A stretch of DNA of 64,000 nt from contig NZ_CM001165.1 in assembly GCF_000213055.1 (NCBI RefSeq), positions 3,452,945 to 3,516,944 of the forward strand, in the 5' to 3' direction. Shown here piece after piece: positions 15,965 through 24,570 of the stretch. The position numbers and the translations under genes are program-made. The stretch's first letter is position 1; every line of letters begins with the position of its first letter. The stretch comes from Streptomyces sp. Tu6071 (GTDB lineage: Bacteria; Actinomycetota; Actinomycetes; Streptomycetales; Streptomycetaceae). The notes under the pieces were generated by a model. That model made no database searches. It saw only the letters and a program-made list of their open reading frames with translations, and was not told where the DNA came from.

Positions 15965-16425
15965 GGCACCCCATGCCCGAGTCGCTTCAGCAGTTCTTCG
16001 ACGCTCGACACCAGTCCGTCCGCAGGGCAAGGGAGTTCGCCATCCGGGCGCTGGACGGCTGGGGCCTGACGAGCCGCACCGAGGACATCCGCCTGTGCGT
16101 CTCCGAACTCGCCACGAACGCCGTCGTCCACGGCACCGCCCGCGGGCACGGCTTCCTCGTCCGGCTCGACATCGACGACAACTGCGTACGCCTGGAAGTG
16201 CACGACAGCCGTCGCCAGCAGCCCGTCGTACGCGAGCCGGCCGTCACAGACATCTCCGGGAGGGGCCTGATGTTGGTGGCCGCGCTCTCCGACGAGTGGG
16301 GAGTGAAGGACCGTACCCCGCTCGGAAAGGTCATCTGGTCCTGCTTCAAGACCGCGGGTGACGACGCAAACCCGATCAGCCCTCCCGGCTCAGACCGCGA
16401 CGACCGCCCTTTGGAGGTCCGATGA
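15961..16425 (+). CDS. RsbW-like ATP-binding protein
   Basis: A 154-residue HATPase_c domain protein. The N-box is LCVSELATNAVVHG, the G1-like box VHDSRRQ and the G2 box GRGLMLVAALSDEWG, at the usual spacing for anti-sigma factor kinases and related Streptomyces regulators. It may bind a sigma factor or an anti-sigma antagonist, or act as a partner for the SAM enzyme; which of these is unknown. ATG 15961 overlaps the stop of the preceding gene, and its own stop overlaps the radical SAM start, so the whole operon is tightly coupled. Confidence 0.75.
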   Translation: MRHPMPESLQQFFDARHQSVRRAREFAIRALDGWGLTSRTEDIRLCVSELATNAVVHGTARGHGFLVRLDIDDNCVRLEVHDSRRQQPVVREPAVTDISGRGLMLVAALSDEWGVKDRTPLGKVIWSCFKTAGDDANPISPPGSDRDDRPLEVR

Positions 16426-17582
16426 CCGCAACCGGCACACCGGATCGGGCTGCGCCTGCCGCATCAAGCACGCGTCTCGTGGCCAGCCCGTTCCTCGCCC
16501 AGCACCTCCTTCTTCAGCCAGGCCATGCGGTCGGTGTGCGCATTCCTGGGATCCGCTACGAGGAGCTGCGCGCCGCGAGCCACGAGGGAGACCCCCTGCC
16601 GGCCTGGCTTGCCGATGCCGCACGGCAGGCGTGGGGCATCGAACTGCCCGACGGGCCGGTCGGCGATTTCGTCCTCGTCCGTGAGCGTTCGCCGTACGGG
16701 TACGCGAAGGCATCCTGGGAGATCAACCTCGGCTGTGACTACGACTGCGAGTTCTGCTACCTCGGCGAGAAGCGCTTCGAGGGCCTGGACTGGGCGGGCA
16801 AGCAGCAGCTCCTGCGGACGATGCGCGACGCGGGCGTGCTCTGGCTGCAGATCACGGGTGGCGAGGCACTGATCGACCGCGAGTTCGGCGCGGCCTACGA
16901 GTACGCCCACCAGCTCGGGATGATGGTGCAGGTCTCTTCGAACGGCTCGTCCCTGCGCAAGCCGCCGATCCGCGGGCTGTTCGCACGCCGTCGCCCCTAC
17001 CGGCTTACCCTCAGCGTCTACGGCGCGACCGCGGGTATTTACGACAAGGTCACCCGCAACTGCGGCGCGTTCGACCGGTTCATCCAGGGCCTGGACGCCG
17101 CCCACCAGGACCGGCTGCCGGTCCGGCTGAACGTGATCGTGTCGGACGACAACGCTCACGAACTCGACGCGATGGTGGCTCTGTGCGCGCGCTACGCCTT
17201 CCCGCACCAGGTCTTCACGAACATGTCGCCGACGATCGACGGCGAGGCGAACCCGCTGGCGACGCAGGCCGAGGGCCACATCAAGGCCCGGAGCGTCTTC
17301 AGCGGCTGCAACGCGGGCCGGACCTTCTTCCACGTGAACCCGCACGGGATCGCGTCCGTCTGCAAGGTCGGCCGCGACCCGAGCGTGAACCTCGTGACCG
17401 AGGGCGTCGCCGCCCTCCCCCGGCTCGGCGCCATCGCCGAGTCCCTACAGCTCCGCACCGGTGGATGCTCCGGCTGCACGAAGGTCGGCACCTGCCGTAC
17501 CTGCCGGCCGCTGGCCAAGCTCTACCAGGAGGCGGGGGACCGTCGAGAGCTCTACTGCCAACACGGAGGCTACGGATCATGA
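16422..17582 (+). CDS. radical SAM/SPASM enzyme
   Basis: A 386-residue radical SAM enzyme. The [4Fe-4S] motif is C105-x3-C109-x2-C112 (NLGCDYDCEFCYLG), followed by the TGGEAL box near 145-150. The C-terminal region has SPASM-type cysteines (296, 314, 349, 352, 358, 361, 379) that should hold auxiliary clusters. Such enzymes usually modify peptides or proteins. The start overlaps the ATPase stop and the end overlaps the ATG of a 70-residue Cys-tailed peptide gene, the typical arrangement of a maturase and its precursor. That substrate is inference, and the type of crosslink cannot be predicted. Confidence 0.88.
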   Translation: MTATGTPDRAAPAASSTRLVASPFLAQHLLLQPGHAVGVRIPGIRYEELRAASHEGDPLPAWLADAARQAWGIELPDGPVGDFVLVRERSPYGYAKASWEINLGCDYDCEFCYLGEKRFEGLDWAGKQQLLRTMRDAGVLWLQITGGEALIDREFGAAYEYAHQLGMMVQVSSNGSSLRKPPIRGLFARRRPYRLTLSVYGATAGIYDKVTRNCGAFDRFIQGLDAAHQDRLPVRLNVIVSDDNAHELDAMVALCARYAFPHQVFTNMSPTIDGEANPLATQAEGHIKARSVFSGCNAGRTFFHVNPHGIASVCKVGRDPSVNLVTEGVAALPRLGAIAESLQLRTGGCSGCTKVGTCRTCRPLAKLYQEAGDRRELYCQHGGYGS

Positions 17583-17791
17583 CCCCACCCACCACACCCC
17601 TCACCCCGCCACGCGAACCGGTGCTGCTCACCATCGGACGGCGCCCCACCGATGGTGCAACCGGCGCCCTGGCCGTGCCACTTCCGGCCGCAGCCATCCG
17701 TGACGACGAGGTCCAGATCATCGCCGACCTGGACGAGGCCGCCGAAGGCGCCGAGTGCAGCTGCTCGGCTGGCGACGACCAGCCGTACTAG
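17579..17791 (+). CDS. candidate RiPP precursor peptide with CxC tail
   Basis: A 70-residue peptide. The N-terminal 55 residues are Pro/Thr-rich, then hydrophobic and acidic (EPVLLTIGRR, VQIIADLDEAAEG), as in leader peptides. The tail is AECSCSAGDDQPY, with the only two cysteines (60 and 62). Its ATG overlaps the radical SAM stop by four bases. No transporter or peptidase gene lies nearby. It is too short for homology-based assignment by eye; the precursor role rests on size, coupling and the Cys-rich tail. Confidence 0.6.
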   Translation: MTPPTTPLTPPREPVLLTIGRRPTDGATGALAVPLPAAAIRDDEVQIIADLDEAAEGAECSCSAGDDQPY

Positions 17792-17835
17792 ACACACCGC
17801 AGGCGGGCGCCGCACCGCTCGCGTACGCGCCCCAT

Positions 17836-17874
17836 GAGTGCCGCCCCGGTCATACCCTGTCTGGGGCGGCACTC
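17836..17874 (+). terminator. terminator after the radical SAM/peptide operon
   Basis: A perfect 12-base stem (gagtgccgcccc/ggggcggcactc) with a 15-base loop, followed by ccttgttt. It lies 44 bases after the peptide stop and 31 bases before the phosphotransferase start. It should end the operon or attenuate readthrough into the next gene. Confidence 0.75.
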
Positions 17875-17905
17875 CCTTGTTTCCGAGCCCCATGAGGAAC
17901 CGCGC

Positions 17906-18706
17906 GTGTCCATGTCTCGCATTCCCTTCGAGCAGCTCCCCGCCGACGTCCGCCAAGCTGTCACCGACAAGACCGGCCCCGTGCATCAGGCGGTGACCAT
18001 GACCGGCGGCATGAACTCCGGCGTCGCCTCCGTCCTGGAGACCGAGAGCGGCAGCGTTTTCGTGAAGGGCATCGCGAGTGATCATCCGCAGGTCGCAGCA
18101 CAGCGGCGCGAGGCGGAGATCGCCCCCCACCTGCCAACGTCCTGTCCCCGCCTTTACTGGCACCTGGAAGTCGGTGGATGGAGTCTCCTCGGATACGAGG
18201 TCCTCAGCGGTCGCCATGCCGACTACAGCCCCGGCTCGGCCGACTTGGTGCTCGTAGAAGCCGCGCTCACCGACCTGCAACGGATCACAGCTCCGGCCGA
18301 CATCGAGATCAAGGACGCGGTGGACCGCTGGGCGGATTACGCTCCGCCCGGAACGCTCCAGCACTTCAGCGGCAACACCCTGCTGCACACCGACTTCGCA
18401 CCACACAATGTCCTGATCGCCGACGGGCGTGCTCGCCTCATCGACTGGGCGTGGCCAACGCGCGGTGCGGCGTGGATCGATCCAGGCGCCTTGGCGCTGA
18501 GGCTCATGGACGCCGGCCACCCGGCGGAGGACGCGATCATGTTCGCAGGCCGCTTCCCGTCGTGGCGGAACACCGATCCGGAGGCACTCACGGCATTCGG
18601 TTCCGCATCTGCGGCGCTGTGGCGGGAGATCGCCCAGGAGGATCCAACGCCCTGGAAGCAGCGGATGGCCAAGCGAGCCGCTGCGTTCAGGCTCGTACTC
18701 CTCTAA
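17906..18706 (+). CDS. aminoglycoside phosphotransferase-like kinase
   Basis: A 266-residue APH-family protein. The catalytic loop is LLHTDFAPHNVLI (H-x-D-x4-N) and the metal-binding motif is LIDWAWP, at the spacing of small-molecule kinases. The N-lobe starts QAVTMTGGMNSGVASVLETE. The substrate could be an antibiotic, a choline-like compound or the product of the neighbouring operon. GTG 17906 is chosen because gagga lies 8 bases upstream; the longer frame from 17834 runs through the terminator hairpin. It is on the same strand as the radical SAM operon but behind its terminator. Confidence 0.75.
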   Translation: MSMSRIPFEQLPADVRQAVTDKTGPVHQAVTMTGGMNSGVASVLETESGSVFVKGIASDHPQVAAQRREAEIAPHLPTSCPRLYWHLEVGGWSLLGYEVLSGRHADYSPGSADLVLVEAALTDLQRITAPADIEIKDAVDRWADYAPPGTLQHFSGNTLLHTDFAPHNVLIADGRARLIDWAWPTRGAAWIDPGALALRLMDAGHPAEDAIMFAGRFPSWRNTDPEALTAFGSASAALWREIAQEDPTPWKQRMAKRAAAFRLVLL

Positions 18707-18728
18707 GAGTCCATGCCCGCCATCGGAT

Positions 18729-18892
18729 CTACCTCGTCATGAACTCGATCTTTCCGGTACTCATACGGAAGTTCCCACTCGAGTACAGCGTGGGTCGGGC
18801 CTCAACGTGGTTGCCGCTGTATTTCTCCACATGCCGGATCTCCACCCCGCCTGGAACATCGAAGTCGATCAAGGCAAGAGCGACGCAGTAGG
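18729..18892 (-). pseudogene. possible 3' fragment of an unidentified gene
   Basis: The minus strand holds about 54 codons with protein-like composition (LIDFDVPGGVEIRHVEKYSG, then TLYSSGNF), ending in TAG at 18729-18731. There is no start codon with a ribosome site. It abuts the peptide deformylase relic, so the 18.7-19.1 kb interval looks like a graveyard of gene ends. I do not recognise the family. Confidence 0.3.
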
Positions 18893-18895
18893 ACA

Positions 18896-19036
18896 GGTCT
18901 CGCCCGCCTCATCCGTCGCGAGATCGACCACCTCAATGGGGTGCTCTACACGGCCCGCATGAAGACCGGGGTCTTCCCGATCCCCGTCGAGGAGTACCGC
19001 CAGACCGGTCAGGCGTGGAACTACGAGCGATCCTGA
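18896..19036 (+). pseudogene. peptide deformylase C-terminal remnant
   Basis: About 46 codons read GLARLIRREIDHLNGVLYTA and then RMKTGVFPIPVEEYRQTGQA, ending at TGA. This is the last part of peptide deformylase, whose metal motif is HExxH. Here the first His is Arg (RREIDH), and there is no upstream half of the gene. It is therefore a decayed fragment, probably left from an insertion or deletion within the element. Confidence 0.7.
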
Positions 19037-19130
19037 GGTCCTACAACGACGCGGGCTTCTACCAGTTCAGCAGAGGCGGAACATGCGAACCGTGGCGCTG
19101 AGAGAACGCCGGGCGCAGGAGCGTCCAGCG

Positions 19131-20364
19131 CTACTGCGCGGGGTCGACAGGGACGGATGTTGCCAGGGCCATTTCGATGGCCGCTACGGCGTCAGTAAGC
19201 CTGCGGTAGATGGGCGTCGAACGCCCCATGCGCCTCAGGCCGTGCTGCAACGGATCGCGCATGTGCTTCTCGCAGACGACAAAGTCCGCGTATCCGGCCG
19301 CGCAGGAAAGGTAGATCATGTCAGTCAGGTCATTAGGGCGCCACCTCGTGCCCTTGTTGAGATGCCGACTCTGAAGCATCTCCCGGAAGAGGCCGACAGC
19401 AGGAGACTCGCCAATGGCCCGCACCCAGCCTTTGAAGCCCCAGCGCCGGAACAGTTCCTTCGAAACGTCTGCCGCAGCTGCCTCCTCGGCCAGTTCCCGC
19501 TGCAGATCCGTCACGAGGTGGATGTCAATGGCCCTGCGCTTCTGTTGTGAGTCCTGGTCAAGCTCGTCCAGCCAGTCACTGAACCGCTGGCTTGCCGCGG
19601 TCCACCCGGTGTCCGGCCCCTCCCCAACCCTCTGGGTGTCGAGCATGGCATCGATGGAGCCGGAGGCAGCGACTAGCGCCTCGGGCTGGAAAACAAAGTG
19701 GTTCTGGAACGTAGACGGCATCTCAGCACCAGCCTCGGCTCGGCGGGTAGGGGAGTGAAGAGCATCCGGGTCGAGAGTGAAAACCGGGGCATTACGCACG
19801 TTGCCGGGTCGATCTAGTCGGTGGCAAAAGGCATCGTAAATCTCGTTTCGTCGGACCTGCAGCGGATCGCGCATCTGCCAGCCTCGGCTGTACTGAAGGA
19901 TCGTCAACCCGAGGTCGTAGCGCTTATCCGTGCTGAACCGTTTGCCGGTCTCGTAGTAATGGCCGGCAGAAACAGGCAAGACGATCCGGCGTTGGTCCAC
20001 CCATTCTTTGAGTCTCAGGGCAGCGGCTCGATCTGCCTCGCTGCTCGTCGGCGCACCGTGGGATGCGTTGCTCAGCAAGCTCCACTGGTTCTGGTCGAGG
20101 TACACGACGAGCCGTCCTGCCAACTGATCAGGGGCCCCCGCCAGTGGCATTTCGAAGAGGACCTGATCACCGCTCAGGGTGGTAGCGAGGAGGGCTGCCA
20201 AGGCTGGACTGAAGTCCAGTCTGGCTATGACGCTCGTGTCCTCGAACGGGGAGGGGTCCAGGGGGGAACCGGGCCTCCTTCCCATCCGAGCGGGTGAAGA
20301 TGGTGCACGATGCCGCGCGATCCATCGTGACGAGCTTGATGGAGAGGGTGCTTTCGTCTTCCAC
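19131..20364 (-). pseudogene. PIN-like domain protein, apparent frameshift
   Basis: The likely N-terminus (MEDESTLSIKLVTMDRAA to DGKEARF) is in one frame from ATG 20364, while the rest (DTSVIARLDFSPALAALL onward to 19131) is in the next frame. The switch falls in a run of six G on the plus strand (20261-20266); with five bases the two parts join smoothly at ARF-P-LDPSPFEDT. The body has PIN-like features: VVYLDQNQWSLLSNA (acidic metal site), ETGKRFSTDKRYDLGL and LTDMIYLSCAAGYADFVVCE near the C-terminus. Intact, it would be about 410 residues and may be an RNase toxin or effector. Frame loss could be real or a sequencing error. Confidence 0.55.
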
Positions 20365-20511
20365 AGCACCTATCTTGCGGTGCTTCTCCCGAGAACGTGA
20401 AGGGGCTTAATTCCGCATACGCGGACCCCTGCGTTGTTTCCAGGGCCACTTTGGGCGCCAAGTGCGGAACACAGCTCCCCATAAGCTTCGAGCAGGCGCC
20501 CCACCGGGGGT

Positions 20512-20913
20512 TCAGCTCAGCAGCCCATTCACGGCATGCGCGAGAGCCTCTCCGCTCTGCTGGACAACCGTCCCGAGAACGAGTGCCGGCAGCGCCTGCG
20601 CGACCCCCCTCAACGTGGTCGCGCTCTCGGCCGGGGCCGTGAGCGAGCCGTCTACCGTGCCCGCCATGGCCCTCAGCGCCTCTACGTGCTGTAGACCAGC
20701 CGCGTTGCGGTCCAGATCCTCGCGGAACGTGATGAGGAGATCCCGAACGGCCTCGACGTCGGTGGTCCCGTCTGCCGATGCAGCTTGGTACACGCGTGAG
20801 ATGTTCTGCCCGACGACATTCTGGAGTGGGGCGATGTTGTTGCCGCCGATACTGATGCCCGACCCGTGTCCCGGTTCGGATGTGGGGTCCGGTCGGCGTC
20901 GTCCGATGGCCAT
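20512..20913 (-). CDS. small protein with GNN-type repeat motif
   Basis: A 133-residue soluble protein. Near residues 18-40 it has GSGISIGGNNIAPLQNVVGQ, a glycine/asparagine motif that recurs at the C-terminus of the adjacent 591-residue membrane protein. The remainder is helical (DVEAVRDLLITFREDLDRNA). It lies 11 bases downstream of that gene on the same strand, so the two are co-transcribed. The shared motif suggests that they interact. The family is not certain; small Streptomyces proteins with such motifs exist (DUF5955-like is a guess). Confidence 0.6.
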   Translation of the reverse strand: MAIGRRRPDPTSEPGHGSGISIGGNNIAPLQNVVGQNISRVYQAASADGTTDVEAVRDLLITFREDLDRNAAGLQHVEALRAMAGTVDGSLTAPAESATTLRGVAQALPALVLGTVVQQSGEALAHAVNGLLS

Positions 20914-20924
20914 TTCTTTCCTCC

Positions 20925-22700
20925 CTATTTAGCGGGGCCTTGTCCAACGTTGCTGTTGCCGTTGCCGACGACGTTCTGGATGGGCGCGTTGTTGTCGCCA
21001 TAGATCTGGATGTTGTTGGTCACGGCGGCTACCTGCTGGTCGTATGCGGTGGTGTCGATGCCCCGGTCGCGCAGGTAGGAGGCAACCGTGCGGAAGACGC
21101 AGGTCTCTATGAGGACGACGTGGCGCTTGGCATCGTCGCTCTGGTGCATATCAGTGACTTCCTCGGTCGAGTACCGGTCTCTGATGCTTACCGGGCCCTC
21201 TTCCTCGACGTGACTCTCGATGCTCTCGCCGAGACCGATACGGGCCACCCTTCGCCACAGAGTGAGTGGACCGACAACTGCATCCAGGAGAGCCTGGACC
21301 GTTACCCATCTCCACAGCCGTATGCCGTGCTGCCCGGCAGAGGCAGCCGTCACTTTCAGCTCGTTGTAGAGCGGGGTCATCACGTGCGGTCGCACGGTCA
21401 GCCTCAACTCACCCGCTTCCAAAGCAGCGTGCACGAAAACGCTGACCACGACCTGGCCGTTCCAGGTGATGCACTGCGCGCGCAGGTATAGGCGTTCCGG
21501 CTCACTGGAAGGCGACTTACGGCCCCTGCCCGCCAGGTCTGGGGCTTCCCCGTTTCCCTCCCGAGTCCGCTGTAGCCAGAGGTGGGACGGTAGCCCGAGC
21601 ACCCGCTCCATGGAAAACCCTGGCAGCGGGTCCGTGATCTCCCTTACGCCACGGCCCAATTCGTCAAGTGCGGCACCTACACGCCGCAGTAGTTCGGCTT
21701 CACCGAAGGACTTGACCGGCTCCTCGGGGTCTTTAGGCTTTAGAGGGATGTTGATGTGGGCGGCTCCCCAATGATCACGGCCGGCACCGATGAAGTGCTG
21801 CGAAGCGTCGTAGGGCAGGAGACGCCCCTCCTGCTCCTCTCCGAGCACGGATACCCTCCGAGAGGCCCTCGGCGTCGCCCACGGCAATGCATCGCGGGAG
21901 ACCTTCTCGCGGCTCAACACGGACAGCGCGGATCTCGCAAGGAGCCGGTCCCCGGCATACACCACCACCATCCCGGCGAGAAAGCCGAACGGCACTACGG
22001 CTAGGCCAAGACGAGTCGCCGACACCACGTCCCCACCCGAGTGGTAGGGCACCAGCGCAAGCAGCCATGGGATGACGAGAGGTAGGTATGCCAGACGTGG
22101 GCGACGGGCCAATCGACTGTTGCGCCTCTGTTTGCGCTGGGCTCGAAACGCTGCCCACCTCATGGTGAGGGCGATCGTGATTGCCCCCAGCCAGATCGCT
22201 GTCGCCCAAGGAGTGACGTACCCGACTCCTGCCAGAAGCAGCAGGAAGCACAGACGCCGTAGGCGTTTACCTCGGTGCGCACGCACACTGTGCCTCACCA
22301 CAGGGACAAGATCGAACCCATAGGACGGCACGGGAGCCGGCGGGCCATTCAGTACGTGGTCGACAACCCACTGAGCCGTCGGTTCACCCAGCGGAGGGCA
22401 GTCGTCGCTGCCCTCCAGGTAGATGGGCCGACGCGTGCTACGACGCGGCCTCTTCGCGGGGGCGTTTTTGCCCCGGAACATGCGCCACCATGCCTTGATT
22501 TGCTTCGCTCGGTCCGGCCGCGCGTACACCGCTTGACACAGAAGCCTCGTCACCTCGGTGGCCGTCGGTTCCACCTCAGCAGGCCGAGGGGTATCAGCTA
22601 GGTGCGGTGCCCGCTGCGTGGGGACACCCGGCCATTGGCCGGGTCCCGACTCCCCGTGCCTCTTCCTCCCCCGGGCCTTGGTGCCCCAGGCAGCTCCCAT
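20925..22700 (-). CDS. membrane protein with C-terminal GNN motif
   Basis: A 591-residue protein. The first 130 residues are basic and soluble. Hydrophobic segments lie near 134-168 (LCFLLLLAGVGYVTPW, WLGAITIALTM) and 190-245 (LPLVIPWLLALVPY, LGLAVVPFGFLAGMVVVYAG). The large C-terminal cytosolic part ends QIYGDNNAPIQNVVGNGNS, matching the motif in the next gene. Start ATG 22700 is preferred; a GTG 18 bases upstream is possible. With the downstream partner it forms a sensor/effector-like pair of the kind seen in defence islands; function unproven. Confidence 0.6.
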   Translation of the reverse strand: MGAAWGTKARGRKRHGESGPGQWPGVPTQRAPHLADTPRPAEVEPTATEVTRLLCQAVYARPDRAKQIKAWWRMFRGKNAPAKRPRRSTRRPIYLEGSDDCPPLGEPTAQWVVDHVLNGPPAPVPSYGFDLVPVVRHSVRAHRGKRLRRLCFLLLLAGVGYVTPWATAIWLGAITIALTMRWAAFRAQRKQRRNSRLARRPRLAYLPLVIPWLLALVPYHSGGDVVSATRLGLAVVPFGFLAGMVVVYAGDRLLARSALSVLSREKVSRDALPWATPRASRRVSVLGEEQEGRLLPYDASQHFIGAGRDHWGAAHINIPLKPKDPEEPVKSFGEAELLRRVGAALDELGRGVREITDPLPGFSMERVLGLPSHLWLQRTREGNGEAPDLAGRGRKSPSSEPERLYLRAQCITWNGQVVVSVFVHAALEAGELRLTVRPHVMTPLYNELKVTAASAGQHGIRLWRWVTVQALLDAVVGPLTLWRRVARIGLGESIESHVEEEGPVSIRDRYSTEEVTDMHQSDDAKRHVVLIETCVFRTVASYLRDRGIDTTAYDQQVAAVTNNIQIYGDNNAPIQNVVGNGNSNVGQGPAK

Positions 22701-22739
22701 ACATTCCCCCGTTCTCACTTACGGCGGGCATTTTCACGG

Positions 22740-23055
22740 CGAATGACGGAGACCGCCAGACCACAAAAGCGACATTGTGCACAACAGGCCGCAGCGCGCG
22801 TAGGAATGGCCGAAATATGTTCAGCTTCGGCAGACCGAAGTCCTGCGAAGATCCACCAGTGAAGGAGGGGGAATGGAAGCGCAGCTCAGCCCACCGAACG
22901 GATCTCGCGGAAGGTCTGCATCCACTTACCCAGGAGATTGGGCTCTGCCAACAGATCGATTTCGAGGCACGACCTGAAGGTTTCCCCTGTCTAGCTGAAC
23001 CGCTGGCGTCCGTCGCCGACCACCAGCGCGCAGCTGGCCACGGAGCAGACCGCGC
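22740..23055. other. intergenic, no gene seen
   Basis: About 315 bases between two minus-strand genes. Short plus-strand frames here lack ribosome sites and Streptomyces-like third-position bias. It probably holds the promoter of the 591-residue membrane protein gene near 22720-22760. No repeat or hairpin stands out. Confidence 0.5.
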
Positions 23056-23394
23056 TCACGAACTGGGGCTCACCTTGGGGCGCGCTCGTGAGCTGGGCTT
23101 TAGCTCCGCGATTGGATGACGCGTTGTCGGCCGCGCCGACCGCACATCCGGCTCGCAATGGAACATCTCATCGATACGTTCGAGATCATTTTCGGTAAAG
23201 TACACAAACTTGCCGATCTTCCCATGCGGCAGCTCCATGATGTGGGCCCGCAGCCAGTTCTCACTGACGCGCAATTCTCGGGCCGCCTCGGGGTATGTCA
23301 TCCGCCCTTTGCGCTTAGGGTCGCAAGGCATCTTTTTTGAACGGCCGCCGATCAGGCAGCGACTGTAGGCCACCTTGGGTCCCTCAGAACTCAT
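23056..23394 (-). CDS. small HTH (excisionase-like) protein
   Basis: A protein of up to 113 residues. The middle (RMTYPEAARELRVSENWLRA, then HGKIGKFVYFTENDLERI) is an excisionase/MerR-type winged helix. It is distinct from the xis-like gene next to int. The start is uncertain: ATG 23394 gives the longer form, ATG 23331 a shorter one beginning MPCDPKRKGR. Its place near the right end of the element, ahead of a membrane protein gene on the same strand, suggests a second recombination directionality factor or a regulator of the right-end cargo. Confidence 0.55.
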   Translation of the reverse strand: MSSEGPKVAYSRCLIGGRSKKMPCDPKRKGRMTYPEAARELRVSENWLRAHIMELPHGKIGKFVYFTENDLERIDEMFHCEPDVRSARPTTRHPIAELKPSSRARPKVSPSS

Positions 23395-23517
23395 GCTTGC
23401 ACCGCGCAATCTCAGAGCAGGCGGAGCCAATGCCGACGGGCTCAGCTCTCACCCGCCCAGTGTGACACCAGTTAGGCCGTCGCTAGGCAGCACCGTTCCG
23501 CCGAACCATCAACCTCG

Positions 23518-24570
23518 TCAGACAGGCAGAAGCTCGATGATGCGCGCAACGCGACCCCAGCCCGCTACCAGAGTCGCAGCGAGGACACTCGCTCCCAGAG
23601 TTAGCCACGGGCGCAGATCGTCGCCCACACCGATGACCGGCAGTACGCGTGCCGTGAGCACCGCCGCAACCATGGCTGCGACGATTGCCAGCGCGATATG
23701 AGCGGACTCGAGCCAGGTGTTGCGCAAGCGGGACACAGGCCGTACCTCCTGTAGCCGCTCGCTAGACAGAAGGGCTGCCTGCTGACCACACAAGTGATTC
23801 TCAGCGATGGCCAACTGCAGACGCGCAAGCTCGGTGAGCGCACGCGCCGGAGCCACATCCACTTGATGCAGCGCGACCCGTTGCGCACCGGCGACGAGCG
23901 CGGCATGCCGCTTGATCGGTCGAAGTCTGGAAGAACGCCGCGGGACCGAACGCGCGATGGTGTGCACCTGAAAGAGGCGCTGCTCGACAAGTCTGCAGCT
24001 TCGGTCTACATTCCGGAGCGCTTTGGCCTTCGCCCTTCCCCGAGGCGCTGCGCTTGCCTCGGCGCCGGCGATGACAGCATCGATCACCGCTCGGACCAAT
24101 CGATATTGCGCAGTCGAACTCCACCGCATCGCATGCAATACAGGCACGAAAATCACCCCGAACATGATCACCAGAATGACCATCCAGTCACCAAAGCCCA
24201 TGGCCACTTGGTTCTCCGGTTTACCCATCCACCGGTAGTGCTCCACTGCTTTGATGCCCCATGCCCAGTGCAGCCACGCAACTCCAGATTCCACTAGCGC
24301 GAGTGAGACTCGGACGGCTGCCCATACGGCGAACCAACCGCATATGACGGCCAGCGCACAAGCTCCATAACGAGGGCGCCAGGATCCGAGAACGCCGTGT
24401 ACTCCCGGTGCCTCAGCAACCGGAATGCCCAACGACTCCATGGCCGCATCCAGCTCGCTCCTCCGAGTCCCGGCCCAGCCCCATCTCTGGCTGGATCTCC
24501 TCTGCCAGAGCCTGTGGCGAGCCCAGAGCCGGATGGCCCAATGCTCCAGTCGTAAGTCCCACGCCGCCAT
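23518..24570 (-). CDS. multi-pass membrane protein of unknown function
   Basis: A 350-residue protein. Hydrophobic segments lie near residues 70-92 (ACALAVICGWFAVWAAVRVS), 128-150 (DWMVILVIMFGVIFVPVL), 290-312 (ALAIVAAMVAAVLTARVLPV) and 325-345 (TLGASVLAATLVAGWG). Between the second and third is a long helical cytosolic region. ATG 24570 follows ggggga. The family is not recognised. As the last gene before attR it is typical accessory cargo; a role in phage exclusion is possible but unsupported. Confidence 0.6.
   Translation of the reverse strand: MAAWDLRLEHWAIRLWARHRLWQRRSSQRWGWAGTRRSELDAAMESLGIPVAEAPGVHGVLGSWRPRYGACALAVICGWFAVWAAVRVSLALVESGVAWLHWAWGIKAVEHYRWMGKPENQVAMGFGDWMVILVIMFGVIFVPVLHAMRWSSTAQYRLVRAVIDAVIAGAEASAAPRGRAKAKALRNVDRSCRLVEQRLFQVHTIARSVPRRSSRLRPIKRHAALVAGAQRVALHQVDVAPARALTELARLQLAIAENHLCGQQAALLSSERLQEVRPVSRLRNTWLESAHIALAIVAAMVAAVLTARVLPVIGVGDDLRPWLTLGASVLAATLVAGWGRVARIIELLPV

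Noticed and set aside
20167..20364. A separate small gene of 65 residues
   Set aside because: Its first part joins naturally with the PIN-like frame across a G run; as a separate gene it ends in low-complexity sequence.
22607..23119. A plus-strand gene of 170 residues
   Set aside because: No ribosome site, poor codon bias and overlap with the HTH gene 3' end on the other strand.
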